From: Nephromyces sp. MM_2019
Taxonomy: Eukaryota; Apicomplexa; Aconoidasida; Nephromycida
Assembly (NCBI GenBank): GCA_015657535.1
Contig: JADHZB010001094.1
Location: 3,539-15,000, forward strand
Length of the DNA: 11,462 bases
Reading direction: 5' to 3'
The notes below the pieces were generated by a model. It was not told where the DNA came from. It was given only the letters and a program-made list of their open reading frames with translations, and searched no databases. The translations under genes and the position numbers were made by a program. Shown here piece after piece: positions 1-8,559 of the stretch. The stretch's first letter is position 1. Each line of letters starts with the position of its first letter.

Positions 1-566
1 TCTTCTTCTTCTTCTCAGACTCTAGTTCTTTAACAAAATCAAAACAAACGTAAAGTTAAATGAGTGTATCTACATCTACTGCATTTCCATAGAAAAGCTC
101 TTCCAAAGGCAGTTTTCGCATCGTTTCTTCAAACAAACTTCGTACTAATCCTTACCAGTAGCATCAAAGAGATTCTAAGAGGTGGAATTTTCACCTAGTA
201 TATTCACCTAGTAATAGCAACCAATACCGAATAATATTCATCATGACATGTATTTCGCAGTAAAAATCACATCTGCACTATTCGCTATAGACTACCTGCA
301 AATACTGCTGCTAAAAATTGTGAAGACTGCACAATACTGCAGTTTCTAAAGCCTTTTCAATCATGAAGAGAAGATGTGTGTTTCCAAAAAAACCCCGAAG
401 TTGAGTCACCAAACTTTCAGATAAAAGGCTTGGTGTGTGTGAGACCTTCAAGTTTGATCAAAAGCCTGCGCTAACACACACCGCATCATATTTATAACAC
501 ACATCCGAGTCACGCACCAACACACACAATGTTAGCTGGGAGTATATCATGGCTTATACCTTCATA
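1..566. other. Non-coding, no gene seen
   Basis: The window opens with a (TCT)5 tract (1-15) that runs off the left edge. At 190-213 an 11-bp unit, TTCACCTAGTA, occurs twice, 13 bp apart. Short TG and CA runs occur at 433-441 and 473-528. No open frame of convincing composition is present on either strand. Confidence 0.6.
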
Positions 567-651
567 TCATCTTTAAGCAGACGTATATCTTACACACACA
601 CACCACTGCTTAGTGTGAGTGTAAGATATACCTGCTTGTCGCTGAAGATGA
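567..651. repeat. 85-nt imperfect inverted repeat (long hairpin)
   Basis: Paired blocks, from base to tip: 567-573 with 645-651 (7 bp), 575-580 with 632-637 (6 bp), 583-595 with 619-631 (13 bp, perfect) and 604-607 with 612-615 (4 bp), closing a GCTT tetraloop at 608-611. Internal loops are 596-603/616-618 and 638-644, with a 2-nt bulge at 581-582. All pairs were read by eye from the sequence. The shape resembles a small-RNA precursor or a folded-back repeat; which of these is unknown. Confidence 0.75.
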
Positions 652-1117
652 GTTGGAAGCCTTTCCTAAGATTAAAGCTCCCTGGCTGAAGCCTTGGAAT
701 ACTTGAAGATGACGGTGCAGTAGCCTGGCTTGAAATGAAAAGATGCACCCCTCGTGGGAACAGCTAGGAAGCGCGTCTTTGTGTGATGTGTGTGGAGCTT
801 TTGGTGTGTGTGTGGAAGTAGGTATTTATGCACAGTGTGTGCGCATGTAGATGTGCGCATATCCGTGTGTGCACGTAATGAATGCCGCTGTGTGTGTGTC
901 CGTGTCCGTGGATATGATTGTACTTACCTATAGCCTATAGATATGTATTTCAAAGTGCCTTTGCTAGTTTTGTATGCGCGTCATACTACGTTCGCGAATG
1001 AAGGAGTTTGCCTGTCACCACTCGCTACTGGGCGATGACTGAGCGCACCTGCATAAGCATCAAAGTGTGCGTAGACAGATACATGTGTGTGCGCATGCAT
1101 TTTATCTTGCTTTCGTA
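652..1117. other. Non-coding, TG-rich, no gene seen
   Basis: Scattered short GTGTGTG runs (about 780-900, 1081-1095) sit in otherwise unique sequence. A 62-codon minus-strand open frame (672-860) has a His/Thr-rich composition explained by the TG runs and shows no recognisable domain. Confidence 0.5.
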
Positions 1118-1361
1118 GGCGTTGCTGCATCGCTCCCGATGTGTGTGCGTGGCTGCATCACTCCTGATGTGTGTGAAAAAAATGTATCTCACCTTCATTT
1201 CGCATACATGGCTTCATTACCTCATTCTGTGTGCATTATTGCATAACTCCCTGTGCGTGTGCGTGTCTGCATCGCTTCCTATGTGTGCGCGTTATGGCAT
1301 CACTCCCTGTGTGTGCATGGCTACATAACTCCCCCTCTGTTGATGCTTGCATCATCCCCTT
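1118..1361 (+). repeat. Degenerate minisatellite, unit about 27 bp
   Basis: About seven to eight diverged copies of a unit like GGCTGCATCACTCCCTGTGT followed by a TG run. Copies start near 1118, 1149, 1201, 1235, 1263, 1291, 1317 and 1339. The conserved core is GCATNRCTCC followed by a GTGTG tail; copy lengths vary from about 23 to 32 bp. The open frames over it (1122-1328 plus, 1236-1457 minus) come from the repeat. Confidence 0.7.
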
Positions 1362-1801
1362 GATTTGAACCAACTGTGTGTGTGTCTGCGGACCAAATAA
1401 CTCCAAGGCTATGCTACTTCCCCCCTCCTCTAAATGTATATACACACGCACCCCCATGCAAACATCCCACCAGTTTGATGTGTATCATCACGATTACCTC
1501 TTTCATCAAACGGTTTGCACACACCAACGTCTTTCAAAAGTATATCATATTGGGGGGCAATCCTCCCTCCTCTTGTATAAATCTCCTAAAGTTTTATACC
1601 GCATAAAAATGTTTCCTCATCTCTTAAGAGCATCCACAAAACCTCTCGTTATTTTGATTTCTTTTGCAAAATGAGCGCGGTAAAACTTGTAGTTTTTCTT
1701 CGTCTGAATATTTTCTTGTCTTCACCCTCTTGTTTTCGTTGCTGCGATCCCACACCAGCGTTTGAGATCCCAAAGTTGGGTTTTTTTATGAGACTTGGAT
1801 T
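1362..1801. other. Non-coding, no gene supported
   Basis: Overlapping open frames on the plus strand (1376-1606, 1378-1674, 1671-1946) have no recognisable domains. The last one runs into the 1802-2030 duplication, whose 148-bp offset is not a multiple of three, so it does not behave as protein coding. A C/T-rich stretch occurs at 1410-1450. Confidence 0.45.
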
Positions 1802-2030
1802 GAATAAATCACACCGAATCCAGGGTGTGAAGTGGGCGATTGAATACTATAGGAGAAGATGTGAATTAACTGAAAAATCAAGGTGTTTTTTTGATGAAAT
1901 TCATGATAAAATTGAGAAAAATATAAAAAAAGTTGAGGCAGTTTGAAATGAAGAATATCACCCCGAATGCATGGTGTGAAATCGATGGTTGAATAGTGAA
2001 AAAGAAGATGAATTCGCTGAAAAGTTAAAG
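1802..2030 (+). repeat. Diverged direct duplication, two copies of about 80 bp offset 148 bp
   Basis: Copy 1 (1802-1883) and copy 2 (1950-2030) share, in order: a GAAnAAnTCACnCCGAAT start, GGTGTGAA, a GATTGAATA / GGTTGAATA block, GAAGATG, and a CTGAAAA end with AT-rich filler. Indels and substitutions are frequent. A weaker echo of the second half (GAGAAGATG...CGACTGAGAAATCC) lies at 8333-8369. This may be an old dispersed element. Confidence 0.55.
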
Positions 2031-3404
2031 TATTGTTTAATCAACTATACAGTAAAGTTAAGAGAGAATTTCTAAAGTTCCATGAGACATGAAGGAAGAT
2101 GCAAAGACTAAAGAAAGTTGTTATCAAGGGGTGTATTTACACTCGATGGGAGAGAACCTACGCCCTCGCTACTAGGTAGTTTGTAAGCCTGAAACGTAAA
2201 TTTATAGGAGAATGATAAAAATGAAAAATTTGTACTCTATGAAGCATATTTGCTTATAAAAAAGGCAATTTTCGCGAGTATTTTTGCTTTTTTCCTCATT
2301 TTGATGCCATTTTCTTGCAAATCACTTGATTTTCTGTGAGAAAGAGCAAACTCTAGGTATATATAGTCCAAAATCAAACTTCTCTCTTTTGGTCTCTAAT
2401 CACTTTTGAATAGCTTGGTAATTTCTCTGCTTGTAGTGAAGTTTTTGATGTGTGTATGTGTGTGTGGATGCTACAAATTTTTGTGTGTTTTGTTTTTTTG
2501 TCAAAATCTGTGATTTTGCTTCAAAAGAAGACTAGTTTCATCAAATTGTATATTTACATTTTCTGTGCATCCTTTTTTGTCCAAGTTTCATCTTCAGCTC
2601 GGGTAGTTTTTGCCTTTTTAATTCTTCAAATTTCTCCTGGAATGCTGGGATATGCTTTGCTGATATCATTGCCGGGTAGTCTTTTCTAGACCTAATTTTT
2701 CACCCTCTAAGATGCGATTTCTTCTCGCTGATTTTGGACTTCTTATTGCCTCCTGGCTCATTTTTTAAGTTCGTCGTCTTCTTTTTCTCTCCTTTTTGAT
2801 TTAAGAAAGCTTCTTTTCAAGTTGGAGAGTAGCAACGGTTGGAATTTCTGGGAAAATCTTCATTTTATGAGTTTTTACGGGGATGAGGGATGGATAAGCT
2901 TTTATTTTTGGCGTGCAAATTGCTGCTAGGAAAAGATATGTATATTTGAAGATAATCTCTGGAGAGAGAGAGCCTCATATTCTGCTAGAAATGCTTCCCC
3001 GGTGGCGAAAATTGGTATTTTTTCAAAGCTTTAATTCTTAATATAAGAGGACGGGAATACGGCGAAGGAATTTCAAGCAAGAAGTATATAATATTATCGG
3101 AGAAGAAGTAGTCTTCAATGGATATATGAAGATGTAGAAATCCCCTAGAAGCTCACGAGAAACCGCCTTGAAGCTCTTGAGAAATCGCTTTTTATATCAA
3201 ATATCTTGTAGATATTTTTTTGATGGATAACCTCAACATGTTCTTGTGTGTTGCACACGCATGAAAACAGCAAATTCCACTGTTTTTCGCTATCCTCGCA
3301 TACTCCCACTTGGTGTGGTTTCAAAGAAAATCTGAAAAAAAAGTTTCTTACTCTTATCATTGGATAGAACCTTCTTCAAGGTGTTCAATGTGTTTGTTGT
3401 AAGC
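2031..3404. other. Upstream non-coding region and likely promoter of the DHHC gene
   Basis: About 1.4 kb without a supportable gene. The plus strand is markedly T-rich from about 2260 to 2800. A TATATATAG sequence lies near 2358, far from the start codon. A 20-bp sequence, GAAGCTCACGAGAAACCGCC, at 3148-3167 recurs with changes at 3170-3189. A 24-codon ATG frame (3261-3335) in the same frame as exon 1 ends in TGA and might be 5' UTR or an unrecognised upstream exon. Confidence 0.45.
3388..3402 (+). promoter_or_regulatory. Minimal upstream ORF (M-C-L-L-stop) abutting the DHHC start
   Basis: ATG at 3388 opens a four-codon frame that ends with TAA at 3400-3402, two bases before the proposed start ATG 3405. 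If the transcript begins upstream of 3388, ribosomes would meet this uORF first and reach the main start by reinitiation or leaky scanning. The arrangement is read directly; any regulatory role is inference. Confidence 0.3.
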
Positions 3405-3590
3405 ATGCCTGGCTGGTGCCCCTATCTATGTGGTCGTCAAAAGTCTGGTTATGCAAAGCAGAAGCAAGATGATCTCATTGCGGGAAGCAAGCTTGGCAAT
3501 CTTAAAGTATTATGGAGGACTTCAGGGGGGGATATTTGGTGTGTAGGCCCTCATTGGCCCCTCAGCATCGTTGTAATCTTGTTGAAGCTG
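3405..3590 (+). other. Exon 1 of the DHHC gene
   Basis: This is a 62-codon open stretch from ATG 3405 to the phase-0 donor CTG|GTAGGG at 3590/3591. It encodes a Cys/Gly-rich head (MPGWCPYLCG) and then a segment laid out like the pre-TM1 region of DHHC enzymes, where a G-N-x-x-x-L-like stretch leads to a G-P motif just before TM1 (here residues 31-49). It ends in the first half of TM1 (PLSIVVILLKL). Alternative GT donors lie nearby. This one restores a contiguous hydrophobic helix with exon 2 without changing frame. Confidence 0.7.
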
Positions 3591-6500
3591 GTAGGGTGGT
3601 GTGCACGTGTTTTGGTGTGGGTGAATCTTTATATATGTAAATCTCTCTATGTAAATCTCTATATGTAAATCTCTATATGTAAATCTCTATATGTAAATCT
3701 CTATATGTAAATCTATATGTAAATCTCTCTCTCTCTCTGTAAATCTCTCTCTCTGTAAATCTCTCTCTCTGTAAATCTCTCTCTCTGTAAATCTCTCTCT
3801 CTCTCTCTGTAAATCTCTCTCTCTGTAAATCTCTCTCTCTCTCTCTGTAAATCTCTCTCTCTCTCTCTGTAAATCTCTTCTTCGTTTAGTAGTTGATGAT
3901 TGAGCACACATATGAGCTACTTCCCTCTTTTCTTTCCTGAACTTATTCTTTACACTTGCAGGAGGCTTTGCTGTTCTTCTTCTGCTGTTCTTTTACTTAA
4001 GCCTTTTCCCCGTTTAAATTCCATCATTTCAATTGCCTTTTAAGAGATCTTGTAGACTAGTGAATCCCAGCATGCGAATTCTTCAATGATATTCTTCTAG
4101 TAAAAACCACCACTAGTGGAATTTTAGTTCAGACTATCCTTTTAAACTGATCTTTGCTACACATCTCTGCAGAAATTTCTAGTATTTTCTCGCACACAAA
4201 ACAATTTTTTGCTCTCATTCTTCCGCTCTTTCCTCTCAGTCTCCTCTACTTACTCTTTCTTTTGCTTTTAAATTTCGCAAAATCAGGGTTTCTCGGCGAC
4301 TTTCTTTTTGAAGATTGGAGTGAATCTTCCTATGCTGCTATACGTTCCAGGTCTATCGCTCGTCATAGTTTCTTCTCTGCTTTACTTGCTATGCATGACT
4401 CAAGATCCAGGAATAGTAGTGCCTGATGGTTCTAACTGGTATAAGCGTAATATCTTGAGCGATGAGCAAAGTGCAGGATCATCAGGTTATTCTTCATGTA
4501 TTAGCCGTAGTTCTCCCCGAAGGCTTAGTAGTACGTATAGTCCAGTCTATTCTGGGGCTTCTTACGTTGAGAGAACTATAGGAGCTCCCCCAGACTCGTT
4601 TTCAAGCTACTCTTCTCGCAGCATACAGATTCTGCCTGCTACTGTGGAGAATCTAGACGACGATCTCCCACCTTCAATAGCTGAAGGAGATCATGCTCCA
4701 ATTGTACAGCAGGTAAATCCTGAGGCAGAGAGGAATGCAGTAAGGCACCTAGGAGAGCGAGAAGTGCACTCACTGATCTGGGAAAGAGGGAGAGCTTTTT
4801 CTAGCGTCAGAAGCCCTCGTATTCCTACACACAAGAAATGGCATGTTTATGATCCTTTGGAAGCTAATGGATTGAGATTGCTTCCAAGGAAGCCATTATC
4901 TGAAGAGAAAGATGAAGATATCGCAGTGCAAGATCCTAAGGAATACTACCTCCGTGAAGTGAAGAGATCACGAAGAAAGAGCAAATCCGCTGTTTGTTCA
5001 GCTCAATCGCTTGAGCTGCTTCCAGGCTATACTAGTAGTGCTACTCGGGTATATGGAGTCGACGGTGATAAGATTATTTTGGGGATGTCGGAAAACCTCC
5101 AAGATGGGCGGAAGCCTCCATATCAGGGTTCGTGGATTGATAAGGCTCCTAGAGGCTTATCTGCTGAGCGGCCTGTGAAAAATGATACAGTAAAATGGCA
5201 TTCAAAGGAGCGAAATAGCGATAGCTTTGTGATGGGGCATCGAAGTTTCTTTAATGCTGACAATCTCTATGGTGCAAGTGATGCTGGTAGTGAGGAAGAT
5301 CAAGCTATAAAATTTGGTGGGAATTTCTCTGCTATTCCGTTTGTTGGAGCAGAGAATGAGGGGGTTAAGAGTAATGTATTGAACTCGCTCTTAGTCATTC
5401 ATGAAGTACCCCCCACCGTGCACGAAGTGCCTGCTTTTACCGAAGATTCCACCAATCAAGGGGGAGTACAGTTTTTTAGTGATGAAGAGCGAGTTGAAGA
5501 CGAGAAAAATAGCTTTTTCTCGAAGCCACACTTTGTCACCGATCCTCTTCTAGCCAGGACGGTGGTTCCACAGTATCCATCCCCTCTAAGCTCTTCCTCG
5601 CAGCCTGAATGGCTGCCAAATCTTCCAGTAGAAGGGGATACTGAGCCTTTCCATCGTTTTGAAACGCATTTAGGACATTCAAACAAGACTGAAAGATGCT
5701 CCAGTAACCCCCTTAGCCCTCCCGAATTTGAGACTCTCCCTTCCCCCTCTTTCTGGAACTCTGTTGGGGACCAGGAAGACACACTTTGGGTAAAGTATCA
5801 GGCCAGCACTTGGCGATATCCTGAAGCTTCAATGTGTGGGGTTCTCAATGGTGAGCAGGTGACGGTACGGAGCCACACTTTTCCTCTGGAACTTCCGCCG
5901 CTAAGAAGCCACCAAGATGTGCCACAGCATGTGAACAGCGATGAAAATTGTGGTGATTTGTCGGTGGCAGAGTATGAAGACGGCAGTCTTCAAGCTCAGA
6001 GAGATGTGGAAATATCAGCTTCTCGAGGGATTAGTCTAGAAGTTGATGAAGAAGCGTTAAGAATGGGAATCAAGAGAGTAGGCTCATCGGCGATGATGTT
6101 GGCTTCAGCCGAGCCTGCGATGTCACCAGCCTCTCAAACTTGCTTTACGCAGCATGCTCCCCCAGACGCTGACAAAATGATCAAAGAAGCTCTTCCCGTC
6201 AATCTAGTATTGAAGACGCCTACCCTCCCGTTGGCATACGCCCCATCTTCTGAAACCAGCTACATCATACCCGGGAAATTTGAGCTGTTCTCTTCAAGCA
6301 TTGACACACTCAACTCCCAGGAAAATATCCTAAAAGGGGAGGCGTCTACACCTCTGGTTGTTCACAAGGCTGAAGATGATGCTTCCAGCCTACCATCAAA
6401 TACCGTGCAAAAAAAAAGCTCTTGCACACACAAATTAGAGATGGGAATGAGCTCAGATTTTGATGGATTTCCTTCTCTCAGAGCAATGAATGATACACAC

Positions 6501-7169
6501 GATGATTCACAGATCAGTTGCTTGCATCATTCTCCTCAATGTGATACCCTTAAATCATCTCCTCGTTTGTTTTCTTCCGTTTCCTATCATTCTCTTGAGC
6601 TTCCTGATGCTGCGAAACAGGCTAACTACACTGCAGTTTCAAGGGAGGGTACTCGGGATGATATCGCCTTGAAGAATAGAGATGATGTTTCACCCTCACC
6701 ATACCTTAACCAAAGAGGATACACACTTGGTGGTGGTGTGCGATATGAGGAGGGCAATGCTATTGGAAGTCAGCAACAAATCATCAAGCTTGAAGATGAT
6801 GAAGACTGGTGTGATGAATGGCTAAACAACGATTTAGATATGGAAAGTTCTTGTGAGTATTCTGCTGGTAATGATGGGCCTAGGATTGCTTACTTCAACG
6901 CAGAATCTTCCTATTCTGAAGATGAGTATAGTGCAGATCAGGGGTGCTTACACTGTGGAGCATCGTATTCTCCAGGAAACTTCCACTGCTCAGACTGTAA
7001 TGTGTGTGTGCAGGGCTTTGATCACCACTGCCCATGGGTATCAAAGTGTGTGGGAAGGAAGAATATGATTGCCTTTAAAGCATGGCTGGTGACGATGATG
7101 CTCAGCATACTTTACTTTATAATTTGTAGTGCCTTGTATCCTGGAGTTACAGCGAGGAGCAAAGTTTAG
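3405..7169 (+). CDS. DHHC-type protein S-acyltransferase (palmitoyltransferase), two exons, with giant cytosolic insertion; 3' end uncertain
   Basis: Join of 3405-3590 and 4287-7169, both in the same frame, giving 1022 residues. The start is ATG 3405 (A at -3), the first in-frame ATG downstream of the in-frame TGA at 3333. Seen in the translation: TM1 about 52-71, built across the splice junction; TM2 about 76-99; the DPG motif after TM2 (D102); a Ser-rich, low-hydrophobicity stretch about 105-948 with an acidic patch 896-911 (LEDDEDWCDEW); the Cys-rich domain from C949, with C952, H962-C963, C966, C969, D974-H-H-C977 and C983; and TM3 about 993-1013. Known for the family: the DHHC cysteine is acylated from acyl-CoA and passes the lipid to a substrate cysteine on the cytosolic face. 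Oddities: the TM2-to-DHHC loop is about 850 residues instead of tens, the K/R-P-x-R element before HC is absent, and WVxNC reads WVSKC. TM4 and a clear TTxE motif are missing before TAG 7167, so this C-terminus is probably not the real one. The family call is firm; client proteins are unknown. Confidence 0.85.
3591..4286 (+). other. Intron 1 of the DHHC gene (696 nt)
   Basis: The donor is GTAGGG at 3591 and the acceptor is AATCAG ending at 4286, preceded by a long pyrimidine-rich stretch (about 4200-4271). Frame 0 has a TAA at 4269-4271, so exon 2 must begin after it, and the AG at 4286 is the first usable acceptor. Both junctions are phase 0. The first half of the intron is a tandem array (3621-3883); the second half is unique, T-rich sequence. 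No cDNA is available here to confirm it. Confidence 0.65.
3621..3883 (+). repeat. Tandem GTAAATCT-(CT/AT)n array inside intron 1
   Basis: Two blocks are visible. In the first (about 3621-3720) units read GTAAATCTCTATAT with small variants, the first being diverged (GTGAATCTTTATATAT). In the second (about 3719-3883) units read GTAAATCT followed by a CT run of varying length, giving periods of about 16-20 bp. On the minus strand this gives overlapping long open frames of R/E-rich peptide (about 3687-3911), which follow from the repeat and are not genes. Confidence 0.95.
7146..7169 (+). other. Candidate 24-nt micro-intron at the 3' end of the DHHC ORF
   Basis: The segment begins GTTACAG and ends TTTAG, where the last three bases are the first in-frame stop. 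Removing it is phase 0 and joins TM3 (ending ...ALYPG) to the hydrophobic tail at 7170-7253 in the same frame. An 81-nt alternative, 7089-7169 with donor CTG|GTGACG, is also in frame but would delete TM3. A 24-nt intron would be exceptionally short for most eukaryotes, so this is one of several explanations (a longer intron, readthrough or an assembly error are others). Confidence 0.25.
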
Positions 7170-7253
7170 TGCATGCTGCTTTTGTGTGTTGTGATTCATC
7201 TTGAAATGCTGTGTGTGGCTATTATGGGGTATCTCTTGGAGCTTTTCTTTCTG
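7170..7253 (+). other. Probable continuation exon encoding TM4 of the DHHC enzyme
   Basis: These are 28 sense codons directly after TAG 7167 in the same frame as the 960-codon exon, ended by TAG 7254. The peptide begins CMLLLCVVIHLEMLCVAIM and ends LFFL; only His, two Glu and Tyr interrupt an otherwise Leu/Val/Ile/Met/Cys/Phe run. That composition suits the fourth membrane helix expected after a DHHC domain. Further on in the same frame, after a possible GT...AG intron (7253-7294), a short stretch CTRESIVHA faintly recalls the post-TM4 TTxE motif. The splicing that would join these is not resolved. Confidence 0.4.
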
Positions 7254-7430
7254 TAGGACTGGGAAAGTGGTGATATTCTATGCTTTTGCTGCAGTTGTAC
7301 AAGAGAGAGCATTGTACACGCTTAGTTACGCATGACGTGAATTGTGCATCCTTGGGAGCTTTGCGTGTTGAATTTGGTGGTTGGGGACACATTGAGTGGC
7401 TGATTTCTTAATTAAATGTGATCGAAATAC

Positions 7431-7841
7431 GTATGTGTGTGTGTGTGTGTGTGTGGGTGTGGGTGTGGGTGTGGGTGTGTGGGTGTGAGTGTGGGTGTGG
7501 GTGTGTGGGTGTGAGTGTGGGTGTGGGTGTGTGGGTGTGAGTGTGAGTGTGGGTGTGTGGGTGTGGGTGTGAGTGTGGGTGTGAGTGTGGGTGTGTGGGT
7601 GTGGGTGTGGGTGTGGGTGTGTGGGTGTGAGTGTGGGTGTGGGTGTGGGTGTGTGGGTGTGGGTGTGGGTGTGTGTGTGGGTGTGAGTGTGGGTGTGGGT
7701 GTGGGTGTGAGTGTGGGTGTGGGTGTGGGTGTGGGTGTGTGGGTGTGTGGGTGTGTGGGTGTGTGGGTGTGGGTGTGTGGGTGTGTGGGTGTGGGTGTGA
7801 GTGTGTGTGGGTGTGGGTGTGAGTGTGTGTGTGTGTGTGTG
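7431..7841 (+). repeat. 411-nt C-free TG/TGGG array, telomere-like
   Basis: The array begins and ends with pure (GT)n. Between these it is an irregular mix of GTGTGGG, GTGGGTGTGG and GTGTGAG. Not one C occurs on the plus strand from 7431 to 7841. Apart from the GTGTGAG variants, the pattern fits the degenerate T(G)2-3(TG)1-6 form known from budding-yeast telomeres, and the GGG runs could form G-quadruplexes. Long open frames exist on both strands only because the repeat lacks stop codons. Confidence 0.95.
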
Positions 7842-8559
7842 CTACTCACTACCGATGACTACTCCTCAACCAATTTTTTGATCGTACCTACAATAGTTTG
7901 GTTTACGAAATATATGCTATAATATAACCTCAAGCTTTCTGAAGTATCTTTTTCCAGAGTATAATACATAAATATATACTACAATGCAGGTATATAGCTA
8001 TTATTACTGAGTTATCTTTCCTATATTTTTTATGTAAAGCTATTCCTTTGTAATTACTTGGAATCTAGCCTTAAAGTAAACATTTTTTTAACCAACTCTT
8101 CCAAAGTGGAGGACTGTCTTGGAGGCCTAGGAATGTGTATTTGCTCGCATAGTACAAAATCTCTCTCCTTCTCATGATTAAATAGCTTTCAAAGAGATTC
8201 TGCAGCTTCTTTAATGCTTCAAGCTCTACGTTATTAGCATATATATATATGACGATAAGATGAAGGTCCTGAATTAGCATTTACGGCTGTAGGGGCGCCT
8301 AAAAAGATGCTGTGTGTTTGGTAATACCTTCAGAGAAGATGAGAGGATAATTCGACTGAGAAATCCTGTTAATGTTTTGTTTATGTTTTGACACATTAGT
8401 ATAGTAGTATTTGTCGTTGAATTCTATTTTGTAAGCTGTGTACTTGTTTGTACCAATATTATGAAGACTGTATAGCTTGTATTTGTGTGCAGTCTTAGGC
8501 TATATTCTGGAAGAAATTTTTGATATTTTTTCGTCTTCATCGTTTTCGTCTTTGCCGTC
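7842..8559. other. AT-rich non-coding, no gene seen
   Basis: AT-rich sequence with an (AT)n tract near 8238-8250. A 69-codon minus-strand open frame (8071-8280) has an ordinary amino-acid mix but no domain I recognise and no splice or neighbour support. The possible weak echo of the 1802-2030 duplication lies at about 8333-8369. Confidence 0.45.

Noticed and set aside
1671..1946. 91-codon plus-strand frame starting MSAVKLVVFL
   Set aside because: No recognisable domain, and it overlaps a DNA duplication whose 148-bp offset breaks the frame, so the DNA is not evolving as coding sequence.
3687..3911. Minus-strand Arg/Glu-rich 'coiled coil' frames
   Set aside because: Translation of the intron-1 CT/GA array, with the same peptide pattern in two frames.
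4154..4426. 90-codon frame with a hydrophobic Leu/Phe-rich N-terminus resembling a signal peptide
   Set aside because: The hydrophobic part is the pyrimidine tract of intron 1, and the rest is a shifted frame over exon 2 of the DHHC gene.
7167..7340. TAG reassigned as a sense codon, since the in-frame stops at 7167, 7254 and 7323 are all TAG
   Set aside because: The 1022 codons upstream contain no TAG or TAA although Gln is common (CAA/CAG), so recoding is unlikely; splicing explains the pattern better.
7412..7922. Long open frames on both strands over the TG/TGGG array (Thr-His-Pro and Cys-Gly-Val repeats)
   Set aside because: They are open only because the simple repeat contains no stop codons; there is no domain and no composition outside the repeat.
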